Positions 16,837 to 24,039 of a stretch of 39,400 bases of DNA are shown piece after piece (positions within the stretch are counted from its first letter, which is position 1; every line of letters begins with the position of its first letter). The position numbers were made by a program, and so were the translations under genes. Under the pieces are notes generated by a model, which did no database searches, had not been told where the DNA came from, and worked only from the letters and a program-made list of their open reading frames with translations. Source of the stretch: Fibrobacter succinogenes (lineage in GTDB: Bacteria > Fibrobacterota > Fibrobacteria > Fibrobacterales > Fibrobacteraceae); assembly GCA_902767785.1 (NCBI GenBank), contig CACXIR010000033.1, positions 1 through 39,400 of the forward strand. Direction: 5' to 3'.

Positions 16837-17510
16837 TTGGCTGCCTCCAGGGTATCAACCACATAGAATTTGACAAAGGGAAGGGAATCCATGTCCCCTT
16901 CGGAGTCCACTACGATGACCCGGAAAAGGTGTATTCCCGGTGCAAGCCCCGACTGCTGTATTTTTTCCAAGGAACCTACGGGATAGACGGTGGTGTCGAT
17001 CTCCAGGGTGTAGTTTAGAACGTCGTCCTCGATGTCTACGGCATTCCAGCTAAAGGTAAAGGGAGTGTTCTTTGTCCCGTACAAGTCCGGGTAGAATCCG
17101 GGAGCACTATTGACGGTAATCTTGAATTCGACGGAAATGGAGTTCCCCTCCCGATCTTTCACCACAAGCTTGTTGGGTATTTCACTGTCTTCTGGGTCAG
17201 ATGGAATCCTATAGGAGGACTTTTCCCCGAGGAGGGCGTTCCGGTACCAACTGAACTTGAGTTCGGGTTCCAGGCTTTTCGGAAATACTTCGGCCTTTAG
17301 CGTTGCCGGGTTTTCGGGGTGGATTTTTAGCAGCGTAGAATCGCTCTTGTCTTTTTGGGTGATGTATACTGAAATGCGAAAATCTGCAATTTCGGGATTT
17401 GGCGAATCGGGAATGTCCAGACAGGCGGCAAGGAGGGCTAGCGCCGTCAACCCCACAAGGAGACGGACCTGTGAAAAAAACGGAAACCTATGCCAGTGGC
17501 CAAGATACAT
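16833..17510 (-). CDS. Ig/PKD-like lipoprotein, first gene of envelope operon
   Basis: The lipobox is LLAAC, followed by LDIPDSPNPE. The mature part has two beta domains: about 40-120 (AEVFPKSLEPELKFSWYRN, KLVVKDREGNSISVEFKI) and about 130-215 (FTFSWNAVDIEDDVLNYTL, GIHLFRVIVVDSEGDMDSL), both resembling PKD/cadherin-like folds. ATG 17510 is chosen because TACATTTG ends six bases upstream; the in-frame TTG at 17519 overlaps that box. It heads a seven-gene operon running to the DedA gene. It may act with the two larger lipoproteins that follow, all of which carry the same kind of domain. Confidence 0.78.
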   Translation of the reverse strand: MYLGHWHRFPFFSQVRLLVGLTALALLAACLDIPDSPNPEIADFRISVYITQKDKSDSTLLKIHPENPATLKAEVFPKSLEPELKFSWYRNALLGEKSSYRIPSDPEDSEIPNKLVVKDREGNSISVEFKITVNSAPGFYPDLYGTKNTPFTFSWNAVDIEDDVLNYTLEIDTTVYPVGSLEKIQQSGLAPGIHLFRVIVVDSEGDMDSLPFVKFYVVDTLEAAK

Positions 17511-17516
17511 GTCTCG

Positions 17517-17524
17517 CAAATGTA
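17517..17524 (-). promoter_or_regulatory. Promoter -7 box, TACATTTG, for envelope operon
   Basis: Exact TANATTTG, six bases before ATG 17510. Only two bases separate it from the opposing box for xseB at 17527. Confidence 0.55.
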
Positions 17525-17526
17525 AC

Positions 17527-17535
17527 TATATTCTG
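17527..17535 (+). promoter_or_regulatory. Promoter -7-like box, TATATTCTG, for xseB
   Basis: Variant of TAnnTTTG ending four bases before ATG 17540, with no Shine-Dalgarno. Back to back with the minus-strand box at 17517-17524. Confidence 0.4.
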
Positions 17536-17539
17536 GGTC

Positions 17540-17761
17540 ATGAGTGCAGAAAATCTCGAATACAAGAACTCCATGGACAAGCTGGAAAGCATTCTGGAGC
17601 GTATCGACAACTCGGAAATGGGTATCGACGAGCTTTCGGACCAGGTCCGGGAGGCTACGGATTTGCTAAAGAAGTGCCGCCAGATTCTGTTGAAAACAGA
17701 ACAGAGCATCCAGGAAGCCCTGGACAGCCTGGACCAAGGGGCGGACAAGGAACAGGGTTAA
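17540..17761 (+). CDS. xseB: Exodeoxyribonuclease VII small subunit
   Basis: Small helical subunit of exonuclease VII, which degrades single-stranded DNA with XseA. The 73-residue length and the helical hairpin match the family: LEYKNSMDKLESILERIDNSE, then IDELSDQVREATDLLKKCRQ, then LKTEQSIQEALDSLDQ. XseA is not in the window. ATG 17540 follows a TATATTCTG box by four bases; longer in-frame starts would run into the divergent lipoprotein gene. Nine bases separate it from the ABC ATPase, so the two are likely cotranscribed. Confidence 0.9.
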   Translation: MSAENLEYKNSMDKLESILERIDNSEMGIDELSDQVREATDLLKKCRQILLKTEQSIQEALDSLDQGADKEQG

Positions 17762-17770
17762 GGTTTCCCT

Positions 17771-18577
17771 TTGTCCGAAAATATCGAAAAACCGGCATTG
17801 GAGGTGAAGGACCTGATGGTCCGCTTTCCTCGCCGTGGCGGAGTCCTGGGGAAGGTCCAGGGCTACTTTACAGCAGTGGACGGAGTCTCCTTTGTGCTGC
17901 CCCAGGGAAAAATCCTTTCGGTGGTGGGGGAGTCTGGCTGCGGAAAGACCACCCTGGTAAAATCCCTGGTGGGGCTTGTGAACTTTGACTGCGGTGAGTT
18001 TCGCATTTTTGGAGAGAAAGTGGTCAAGGGGCGCCTGGAACCTTCGGGCAGGCGTGTCTCAGACCTAGTGCAGATGATATTCCAGGACCCGTTCAGCAGC
18101 TTAAACCCACGGCAGACCGTAGCAGAAATATTGATGGGGCCGCTGCTTCATCGGGGTGTGAAGTTCCAAGATGCAGAGTCCCGCGCAAAGGAACTTTTGG
18201 ACCGGGTGTCCTTACCCGCGGAGTCCCTCCAAAAGTTCCCCCACGAATTCTCGGGGGGGCAGCGGCAACGGCTTTGCATTGCCCGCAGTTTGATGTTGCA
18301 ACCCAAGATCCTTCTGTGCGACGAGGTTACCAGCGCTCTGGATGTTTCGGTCCAGGCCCAGATTTTGCACTTGCTCTCCGATTTACGCAAGGAGCTGAAC
18401 CTGTCCATCTTGTTCATTAGCCACGACATGCAGGTGGTGCGGGCCTTGAGCGACTTGGTGCTGGTTATGTACTTCGGAAAAATCGTGGAACGAGGCGAGG
18501 CAGGCACGGTGCTCACGGACCCAAAGCACGAATATACCCGCAAGCTGCTGGATTCCGTGCCTACCATCCGGCGTTAG
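17771..18577 (+). CDS. Oligopeptide/dipeptide-type ABC transporter ATPase (OppF/DppF-like)
   Basis: Cytoplasmic ATPase of a peptide or nickel ABC importer. Walker A is GESGCGKTT at 53-61, the Q-loop reads [11 protein letters not shown], the signature is SGGQRQR, Walker B is [12 protein letters not shown], and the H-loop is FISHDMQVV. The C-terminal [15 protein letters not shown] is the usual OppF/DppF ending. The start is TTG 17771, since no ATG precedes the first strand. No permease or OppD partner is adjacent; the peptide-binding lipoprotein at 31878 is 13 kb away and may or may not belong with it. The 3' end is followed by the queF promoter. Confidence 0.88.
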   Translation: MSENIEKPALEVKDLMVRFPRRGGVLGKVQGYFTAVDGVSFVLPQGKILSVVGESGCGKTTLVKSLVGLVNFDCGEFRIFGEKVVKGRLEPSGRRVSDLVQMIFQDPFSSLNPRQTVAEILMGPLLHRGVKFQDAESRAKELLDRVSLPAESLQKFPHEFSGGQRQRLCIARSLMLQPKILLCDEVTSALDVSVQAQILHLLSDLRKELNLSILFISHDMQVVRALSDLVLVMYFGKIVERGEAGTVLTDPKHEYTRKLLDSVPTIRR

Positions 18578-18584
18578 TTTTTTC

Positions 18585-18592
18585 TACATTTG
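18585..18592 (+). promoter_or_regulatory. Promoter -7 box, TACATTTG, for queF
   Basis: Exact TANATTTG just after the ABC ATPase stop. With start spacing of about 4-7 bases it predicts a transcript beginning at about 18596-18599, at the foot of the first leader hairpin. Confidence 0.5.
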
Positions 18593-18596
18593 GCGC

Positions 18597-18661
18597 AGTC
18601 AGTTCGAAATTCCATCCTGACTTTAGGCGGCATGTGCCGGCCTATAAACCAAAACTAGGAG
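18597..18661 (+). promoter_or_regulatory. Structured queF leader, candidate translational switch
   Basis: Hairpin 1 pairs AGTCAG (18597-18602) with CTGACT (18617-18622). Hairpin 2 pairs TAGGC (18624-18628) with GCCTA (18640-18644), with GGC/GCC stacked inside. CCTA (18641-18644) can instead pair with TAGG (18656-18659), which is part of the Shine-Dalgarno AGGAG at 18657-18661. TCCT (18615-18618) is a second possible anti-Shine-Dalgarno. The alternatives are mutually exclusive. The A-rich stretch before AGGAG resembles the tail of preQ1-I riboswitches, but the loop does not fit that class as I remember it. A ligand such as preQ1 or preQ0 is inferred only from the genes downstream. Confidence 0.5.
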
Positions 18662-18666
18662 ACTCC

Positions 18667-19143
18667 ATGCGTTCAGAAGCTGAACTGGAAGGCGTGACCC
18701 TGCTGGGAAATACCGCCACCCAATACAAGACCACCTACAGCCCCGAAGTGCTGGAAAAGTTCCCGAACAAGCACCCCGGCAACGACTACATGGTCACCTT
18801 CAACTGCCCGGAATTTACCAGCCTTTGCCCCAAGACGGGTCAGCCCGATTTTGCGGAAATCAAGATCAACTACATTCCAGACCTGTTCTTGGTTGAATCC
18901 AAGTCCCTCAAGCTGTACCTGTTTTCCTTCAGGAACCACGGGGATTTTCACGAAGACTGCGTGAACATCATCATGAAGGACCTGGTGAAGCTCCTGGACC
19001 CCAAGTACTTGGAAGTGGAAGGAATCTTTATGCCCCGCGGCGGAATTTCCCTGTACCCCTTTGCCAATTACGGCAAACCCGGTACCGAGTTCGAAGGCCT
19101 TGCCAAGTCCCGCTTGTTTACCGCCATAGACAGGAGGAAGTAA
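18667..19143 (+). CDS. queF: NADPH-dependent 7-cyano-7-deazaguanine reductase (QueF)
   Basis: Reduces preQ0 to preQ1 in queuosine tRNA modification. This is the short, unimodal (YkvM-type) QueF of 158 residues. Active-site residues are visible: Cys54 in [13 protein letters not shown] with Asp61, the QueF motif [16 protein letters not shown] at about 78-92, and [11 protein letters not shown] 18667 has AGGAG five bases upstream; the GTG at 18634 lies inside a leader hairpin and is rejected. Three bases separate it from a queuosine precursor transporter, so the pair forms an operon. Expression may be controlled by the structured leader. Confidence 0.94.
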   Translation: MRSEAELEGVTLLGNTATQYKTTYSPEVLEKFPNKHPGNDYMVTFNCPEFTSLCPKTGQPDFAEIKINYIPDLFLVESKSLKLYLFSFRNHGDFHEDCVNIIMKDLVKLLDPKYLEVEGIFMPRGGISLYPFANYGKPGTEFEGLAKSRLFTAIDRRK

Positions 19144-19146
19144 CCT

Positions 19147-19866
19147 ATGCCCTTCCAGAACGAAATCATTTTGGTGGCCTCCATCTTTGTCTTCTTTGGA
19201 GCCCTTGTGGCCTTTTTCCGCTTCTTTGGAAAGCAAGGCGTTTTTGCCTGGACCGTCATCTGCACCATTGCTGCCAATATCGAGGTGCTCATTCTGGTTC
19301 ATGCCTTTGGTCTTGATACCACGCTGGGAAACGTCCTCTTTGCCTCTACCTTTTTGGCCACCGACATCATGAGTGAAATCTTTGGGAAAAAAGAGGCTAG
19401 CCGTTGCGTAAAAATCGGCATTCTGGCCAATGTCACCTTTATCTTGATTTCTCAGAGCTGGTTCCTGTACATTCCCGCCGAAGGGGATTCCATGGCGGAA
19501 CCAATCCGCACCGTGTTTGCCAATACTCCTCGCGTGATGCTGGCTAGCCTATTCGCCTATGCCGTGTGCGAAATATTTGACGTGTGGGCTTACCATGCCT
19601 GGTGGAAATGGACCGAAAAGAAGTTTGGGAACAGGAAACGGTTCTTGTGGGTCCGCAACAATGGATCCACCTTGTTGAGCCAGTTGGTTAACGTGGTGGC
19701 GTTCAACCTGCTGGCTTTTGCGGGAGTTTTCCCCTGGAACACCATCGTGGAAATTTTGATATTCGGCTACGGAATCTTTATCGTGACGTCGCTAATGGAC
19801 ACGCCCTTTGTGTACTTGGCAAGGCGTATTTCCGAAAAGCATCCGGAACTGCTGAAAGACGGCTAG
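19147..19866 (+). CDS. yhhQ: Queuosine precursor transporter (YhhQ/Vut_1 family)
   Basis: Inner-membrane importer of preQ0 or preQ1. Six or so hydrophobic helices are visible over 239 residues. Family motifs are FASTFLATDIMSEIFGKKEA and, after the middle helices, VRNNGSTLLSQLVNVVAF; a conserved Asp near the C-terminus lies in TSLMDTPFVYL. Together with queF directly upstream, it allows the cell to take up and reduce preQ0. AGGAGG lies just upstream, overlapping the end of queF. It converges on the next lipoprotein gene with a four-base overlap. Confidence 0.92.
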   Translation: MPFQNEIILVASIFVFFGALVAFFRFFGKQGVFAWTVICTIAANIEVLILVHAFGLDTTLGNVLFASTFLATDIMSEIFGKKEASRCVKIGILANVTFILISQSWFLYIPAEGDSMAEPIRTVFANTPRVMLASLFAYAVCEIFDVWAYHAWWKWTEKKFGNRKRFLWVRNNGSTLLSQLVNVVAFNLLAFAGVFPWNTIVEILIFGYGIFIVTSLMDTPFVYLARRISEKHPELLKDG

Positions 19867-20447
19867 TTGAATTCCCCGTCGTAGCCAGGCTGTTTGTTGC
19901 CCGAGTCCTCTTTTGAGGCTGGGGCAATTTTTTTTATGCAATCTTCAAATTCCGCCTGGCTGTTTTTTAAGCTTGCAGGGGTGTCTGTAGATTCCTGTGG
20001 ACATTGGTCCACAAAGGACATAGGGAAGCTTAGCCCGCAGGCAATGCTGCCCGAAGAAAGGCTGACTTTAAGGGTGTCCTCGGTCCCCTGGACTTTAAAA
20101 CTGTACTCTGCTCCACTGAGCCTGAAAATCATGGAGGACTTGGTCTGGGAGGCTACCTCTATGCCATATTTTTCAATTTTCTGTTGTACGGTGCGGGTGT
20201 CTTCCTTGAATAGTCCCAGGGGGTCGACCTTTGGTTCCCCTTTCAGGGATTCAAGGATTTGGGACATCAAGGTTGAGGAAGTGTAATTTTCGGTAGGCTT
20301 TGCCTGGTTTGAAGCACAACCCATTTCGGTAGAATTGGTGTTGGAGGAGTTGTCGCCTCCACAGGCTACGAATGCCAGGAGCGTAGCGCAAAAAGCCCCC
20401 CGGAGGAGGGGGCTTCTTGCGAGAACGTTTTCTTTCTTGGTTCGCAT
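19863..20447 (-). CDS. Hypothetical lipoprotein with hairpin in signal-peptide codons
   Basis: Function not recognised. ATG 20447 gives a basic start (MRTKKENVLAR) and lipobox FVAC, followed by GGDNSSNTNS. The mature part is about 165 residues, with helical and beta segments and four Cys. No other start lies between the hairpin and the lipobox, so the strong hairpin at 20388-20420 must be translated as residues about 9-19. Its ATG is four bases after the stop of the next lipoprotein gene, so both share a transcript. It converges with the queuosine transporter gene. Confidence 0.72.
   Translation of the reverse strand: MRTKKENVLARSPLLRGAFCATLLAFVACGGDNSSNTNSTEMGCASNQAKPTENYTSSTLMSQILESLKGEPKVDPLGLFKEDTRTVQQKIEKYGIEVASQTKSSMIFRLSGAEYSFKVQGTEDTLKVSLSSGSIACGLSFPMSFVDQCPQESTDTPASLKNSQAEFEDCIKKIAPASKEDSGNKQPGYDGEFN
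20388..20420 (-). terminator. Terminator-like hairpin inside lipoprotein coding sequence
   Basis: On the minus strand GCAAGAAGCCCCC pairs with GGGGGCTTTTTGC around a seven-base loop, with one G-T pair. The short T run is in the 3' arm. It lies after the stop of the gene at 20452 but within codons of the gene starting at 20447, so it may act as an attenuator. Confidence 0.5.
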
Positions 20448-20451
20448 GGAA

Positions 20452-20967
20452 CTAGAAGAGCTTCTTTGCCGAGCAGACGGATTTCTTCACGTAGACTTCG
20501 TCTTCGCCGTTCTGGTCGAACAATTTTCCGTTCAAGTACAGGGTGTCGTTGCTAACCTTTGCCTTGAAGGAGAATTTTTTAATGCTTCCGTCGGCGTGTT
20601 CCTGGTCGAAGGTGAGGTTTTCGCCACTGAGGGCGTAGGTCCCTTCGTAGTAGCCTGTGGGCCTGTTCTTGATTCCGTTGCCGAAATCGGTGGGGTTCTT
20701 GAACTCGATAATGACATCGCCGTTCGTGTTTTGGGTGCTGTGCCAAAATCCCAGGAGGCAGTCGATGGAAATGCCGTTGTCGCAGGTCACATCGGGCTTG
20801 GTCTTGCCGATTTCGGTGGGACTCACCATGTCACCGTGTTCGTTCAGGTCGTATTTATGCAGCGAGCAGTAGTTGGCGGACGTATCCACCGTATCTGAAC
20901 TGCTGCTGTCGTCGCCGCAGGCGACAAAGGCCAGACCGAACATGGCGGTCAGTAGTAGTTTTTTCAT
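20452..20967 (-). CDS. Hypothetical lipoprotein
   Basis: Signal peptide MKKLLLTAMFGLAFVAC with lipobox FVAC, then GDDSSSSDTVDTS, a Ser/Asp-rich linker common after the lipid anchor in this genome. The rest (about 140 residues) is predominantly beta: GYYEGTYALSGENLTFDQE, FSFKAKVSNDTLYLNGKLFD, a lipocalin-like or META-like rhythm, with Cys at both ends (ANYCSLHKY and SVCSAKK). AGGAG precedes ATG 20967. It lies between two other lipoprotein genes, 21 bases after one and 4 before the other. Function unknown. Confidence 0.8.
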   Translation of the reverse strand: MKKLLLTAMFGLAFVACGDDSSSSDTVDTSANYCSLHKYDLNEHGDMVSPTEIGKTKPDVTCDNGISIDCLLGFWHSTQNTNGDVIIEFKNPTDFGNGIKNRPTGYYEGTYALSGENLTFDQEHADGSIKKFSFKAKVSNDTLYLNGKLFDQNGEDEVYVKKSVCSAKKLF

Positions 20968-20988
20968 ATTTTCTCCTTGCTTATTGAA

Positions 20989-21345
20989 TTACTTGCCCAC
21001 TTTGGCGAGGCACTTTTCCAGCGGATCCCTGGTCTTTTCGCCGGTGGCGGAGCAAGAGGTCTTTTCTTCCTTGTCCTTGATGAACTTGGTGACGGCGACC
21101 TTCTTGCCATCGACTAGGAACTCGAAGTTTCCGTGCTTCATGCCCTGGTGGCAGGTTCCGCTCACGTCTAGGGCGAGGCCGTTGTCGTCGGTGAAGTGCC
21201 ACTGGGCATTTTTCATGTGGAGCCCGGTACAGTCAAGAGGCTGGTTCTGCTGCTCCGTGGTTTGAGTTTTGGCAAAGTGGCCACCGCAAGCGGTGAGGGA
21301 AAGGGCCATGGCGGCCAACAGGGGAAGAATAATTTTTGTTTTCAT
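20989..21345 (-). CDS. Small hypothetical lipoprotein
   Basis: Signal peptide with lipobox LTAC at about residues 17-20, then GGHFAKTQTTEQQNQP. The mature part is about 98 residues with strands reading MKHGNFEFLVDGKKVAV, similar in rhythm to MORN/YwqK units, and Cys at CTGLH, GTCHQG, TSCSATG and EKCLAK that could form two disulphides. It is first of three lipoprotein genes on this strand and divergent from the methyltransferase gene. A TATATTCC element at 21358-21351 may be its promoter. Confidence 0.8.
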   Translation of the reverse strand: MKTKIILPLLAAMALSLTACGGHFAKTQTTEQQNQPLDCTGLHMKNAQWHFTDDNGLALDVSGTCHQGMKHGNFEFLVDGKKVAVTKFIKDKEEKTSCSATGEKTRDPLEKCLAKVGK

Positions 21346-21371
21346 AATTTTGGAATATAGTTTATTATCGC

Positions 21372-21380
21372 TATATTTTG
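21372..21380 (+). promoter_or_regulatory. Promoter -7-like box, TATATTTTG
   Basis: Variant of TAnnTTTG with an extra T, four bases before GTG 21385; no Shine-Dalgarno. It overlaps the divergent promoter region of the lipoprotein gene at 21345. Confidence 0.4.
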
Positions 21381-21384
21381 CCCC

Positions 21385-22230
21385 GTGGTGTACGAACTTT
21401 CCATAGAAAAGCTGGTGCAGGGGGGCGAGGGACTGGCCCGCCTGCCCGACGGCCGCGTGTGTTTTGTCCGAGGGGGCCTTCCCGGGGAACGCTGCCGCGT
21501 GGAACTGACCAGCGGCAAGAAGGACTTTGCGCGGGGTCGTGTTCTGGAAGTCTTGGATAGGAGTGTAGACCGTACCCGACCCTCATGTTTGCAATTCGGT
21601 AGATGTGGAGGCTGCAGTTTGCAGCATTTGGAGTCCAGCCGCCAGGCACCGTATCTGGAATATGCGGTTCGGGAAAATTTCCGCAGGATGTGCCGGGGAG
21701 AACTGCCCGAAGGCTTTGTTATCCATCAGGGAGAACCCTGGGGCTACAGGAACCGTGCCCGGGTGGTCTACCTGGGGGAGCGTGACGGTCGGTGCCGCTT
21801 TGGTTTCCGCAAGCAGGAGAGCAACGGCGTGGTGGCCGTGGAAAGCTGCCCGGTCTTGACGCCGGCATTGAACGACTTTTTGAAAAATACGACCGTTCAA
21901 GAATTGTTCGGCGGTGCCGGCGATGCCGCTTTCAAGGGGGCTGCCACCGGGTCCAAAGGCGTGCCCAAGGACCTGGAAATAAACCTCTTTGACAATGGGT
22001 CGGGCAAGATCAGTTTTTTTTACAAGGGTATGCCTCCCAAGTTGCGGGATGCCCGCTGCCCCGCACAGGTTGAAATTCAAGGCCGCATCATCCAGAGCGA
22101 CGCTTCGGTATTCTTCCAGAGCAACCTGTCCTTGCTGCCGCAGTTGGTGCAGTCGGTACAGCAGGCTGTAGACGAGGGAATAGCCTCGGGAGCGGCTACC
22201 GACGAATGGTTAATTGATCTTTTTCCTTAA
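21385..22230 (+). pseudogene. RlmD/TrmA-type RNA methyltransferase, N-terminal part of broken gene
   Basis: Homologous to SAM-dependent uridine-C5 methyltransferases of rRNA (RlmD/RlmCD) or tRNA (TrmA). A TRAM domain lies at residues about 1-55. The [4Fe-4S] ligands CLQFGRCGGCSLQH and a fourth Cys in VESCPVL are present. FFQSNLSLLPQLV matches the usual FFQ-x-N helix. The frame ends at WLIDLFP, exactly where the next residues should be SAM motif I (Gly-x-Gly-x-Phe). The continuation lies in another frame from 22214. About 28 residues are missing in comparison with E. coli RlmD as I recall it, so a small deletion plus frame change is likely. GTG 21385 and 21388 are the possible starts. Confidence 0.8.
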
Positions 22231-22555
22231 GTATGCAAAGATTAATTTGTCTGAAACCGACGGCGTTGTGGAAAACGTCGCAGTATCGGCAGAAGAATGG
22301 CTCGCTAAAAACGTGGTGGACAAGCCTGCCACCTTGATTGTAGATCCTCCCCGGACAGGGCTTCCGCCAGAGGCCTTGGCGGCAATCGTAAAGAGTTCCG
22401 TGCAGCGCCTGATTTATGTGTCTTGCGATCCGGTGACGCTTTTTAGGGATTTTGCCAAGTTTCGTGCAGCGGGCTTTGAACTCAAAAAAGCGGAAGGTTT
22501 TGCCTTTTACCCACAGACGCCCCACCTGGAAATGATGTTCGTGCTAGGCCGGTAG
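22214..22555 (+). pseudogene. RlmD/TrmA-type RNA methyltransferase, C-terminal part of broken gene
   Basis: Continues the methyltransferase in a shifted frame. YAKINLSETDGVVENV corresponds to the helix after SAM motif II. LIVDPPRTGL is the conserved substrate-side DPPR motif. LIYVSCDPVTLFRDF holds the catalytic Cys that attacks uracil C6, and FYPQTPHLEMMFVL holds the C-terminal Glu base. Only the segment with SAM motifs I and II is absent. The part retained is well conserved, which suggests a recent lesion or a sequence error. It cannot be active alone. Confidence 0.78.
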
Positions 22556-22604
22556 TCTTTTCGCGGGCGTTTTTTCTAGATTGTGGCTGTAAAAAGAGGC
22601 GATT

Positions 22605-23042
22605 ATGAAAAAATCATTTTTTATTGCTTTGGCCGCTTTGGCTTTGCTCCTTGGTGCTTGTTCCGTGGAGGATCCTGCGGTGGTTTGCGGCAGGGACTGG
22701 AATCCCGGTGCCCAGGTGGTGGCAGATACCGCAAGCGAGTTTGCGCTGAACGACCCCCTGCTGGTGCAGTTCCGCTATGGCAAGAATTTCGACTTTACCA
22801 AGTTGACCATCACCTTTTACGAGGGAACCCTGGCAAGCAAGGGCAAAAAGATTTGGGACCGCGAAGTGGCGGTGAACGAGAAGTTGGGTTCTTACACCCT
22901 GCAAGGAAAGTCCAAGAGCGGGGGCCACATGTCTGCCCGTGAGCTTACGCGGCAAAAGCAGCCCGGTTCCGTGGTGGTGGAGTTCAGCACCGAGGGTCGT
23001 GTCCTTGCCTCTAAGGAACTGACCCTGGCCAAAAACAAGTAA
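22605..23042 (+). CDS. Hypothetical lipoprotein
   Basis: Lipobox LGAC follows MKKSFFIALAALALL; the mature protein starts SVEDPAVVCGRDWNPG. About 120 residues of beta-rich sequence follow (DPLLVQFRYGKNFDFTKLTITF, GSVVVEFSTEGRVLASKELTL), similar to a small Ig-like domain. AGAGG lies eight bases before ATG 22605. The next gene starts nine bases after the stop and is also a lipoprotein. Function unknown. Confidence 0.82.
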   Translation: MKKSFFIALAALALLLGACSVEDPAVVCGRDWNPGAQVVADTASEFALNDPLLVQFRYGKNFDFTKLTITFYEGTLASKGKKIWDREVAVNEKLGSYTLQGKSKSGGHMSARELTRQKQPGSVVVEFSTEGRVLASKELTLAKNK

Positions 23043-23050
23043 GGATGTGC

Positions 23051-23986
23051 ATGAAGTTTTTTGATTTTTGCAAGGCGACCGCGGCTGTTTTTGGCCTGTT
23101 GCTGTTGTCGGGTTGTAACGATGCCCCGGTGACGGTGAGCTACAAGCTCTCCGCGCCTGTGGATTTGGAACTGTATGCTGAAAGTTATTTCGCCACTATA
23201 GATATGAACGGTGAAGAGCGGATGGGTACCATCACGGCGGCATACGACGACTTGAACTATTCCTCTAGTGGTGACACCGTGAAGGTGAAGCGCAAATATG
23301 TGATGGACAAGTCCCGGGGTTACCTGAAAAATTTTATGCCCTCGGAACTGGCCTTCCGCATTAAGGAAGTGGACCTGACTGCCGTGGATCGTGCCGTGAT
23401 TTCTCTGGAAGGAATCGACGACGGTTACGATTCCCTTTTGGCCCGCATCCCCATGCCGGAACGCTGGCGCAAGCAGTTGCTGAATCCAGAGTACAAGCCC
23501 CACCTGAAGCGCCTGGAAAAACACCGCTGGGAAATGACCCACTTGCTCAAGGGAGAGGTCCCTTCCAAGGGGAACATCACCAAGTTGCTGCAAGACCAGG
23601 GCCGCTTGAACTTTGCCTTGATAAAGATTGATTCCGTGGTGGTGAAGGGCTTTGAGAATCGGGACCACCGCCGTTGCCTGGACTATGTGGTGTACTTGAC
23701 CGAGACGGAAAGCTTCCCCTATTACATTTGGGAGCAACACGTGAACAGCAACATCATTCCCGAAAAGTACCAGGCCTACAATTCTGGACTCAAGGCGGAA
23801 TACAATACTGCCTTCGAGGTGATGATGGAACCGGAAACGGGAATCCCCTGCCAGGAACGTGAGGTGAAGGTGGGCAAGCACACTATGGTGCATCCTATCA
23901 CCAAGGACACCGTGGTCTTTGAAAGCCACATTACCAACGAGAGGCTGTTCAACCTGAAACGTCACGAAGAGGGGAGCGCCGAATAA
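23051..23986 (+). CDS. Hypothetical lipoprotein
   Basis: Lipobox LSGC after MKFFDFCKATAAVFGLLL; about 290 mature residues with no family I recognise. The N-terminal half is beta-rich (VTVSYKLSAPVDLELYAESY), and the middle is helical and charged (MPERWRKQLLNPEYKPHLK, KHRWEMTHLLKGEVPSKG). A beta region with paired Cys follows (RRCLDYVVYLTET, GIPCQEREVKVG). ATG 23051 sits six or so bases after AAGGA; ATG 23045 is in frame and overlaps that site. Its stop shares a base with the next in-frame ATG. Confidence 0.78.
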   Translation: MKFFDFCKATAAVFGLLLLSGCNDAPVTVSYKLSAPVDLELYAESYFATIDMNGEERMGTITAAYDDLNYSSSGDTVKVKRKYVMDKSRGYLKNFMPSELAFRIKEVDLTAVDRAVISLEGIDDGYDSLLARIPMPERWRKQLLNPEYKPHLKRLEKHRWEMTHLLKGEVPSKGNITKLLQDQGRLNFALIKIDSVVVKGFENRDHRRCLDYVVYLTETESFPYYIWEQHVNSNIIPEKYQAYNSGLKAEYNTAFEVMMEPETGIPCQEREVKVGKHTMVHPITKDTVVFESHITNERLFNLKRHEEGSAE

Positions 23987-24039
23987 TGCTTTTTGCGGGG
24001 TGCGGAATGGCGGGTGCAAAAAACTTTAGGGGGGACCTA

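Noticed and set aside
18597-18661. Firm assignment of the queF leader as a preQ1-I riboswitch
   Set aside because: The A-rich tail is similar but the hairpin loop does not match the class; kept as an unclassified candidate.
22892-24019. Minus-strand open frame of 375 codons
   Set aside because: Antisense to two lipoprotein genes with good lipoboxes and ribosome sites; translation is His/Gln-rich without domains.
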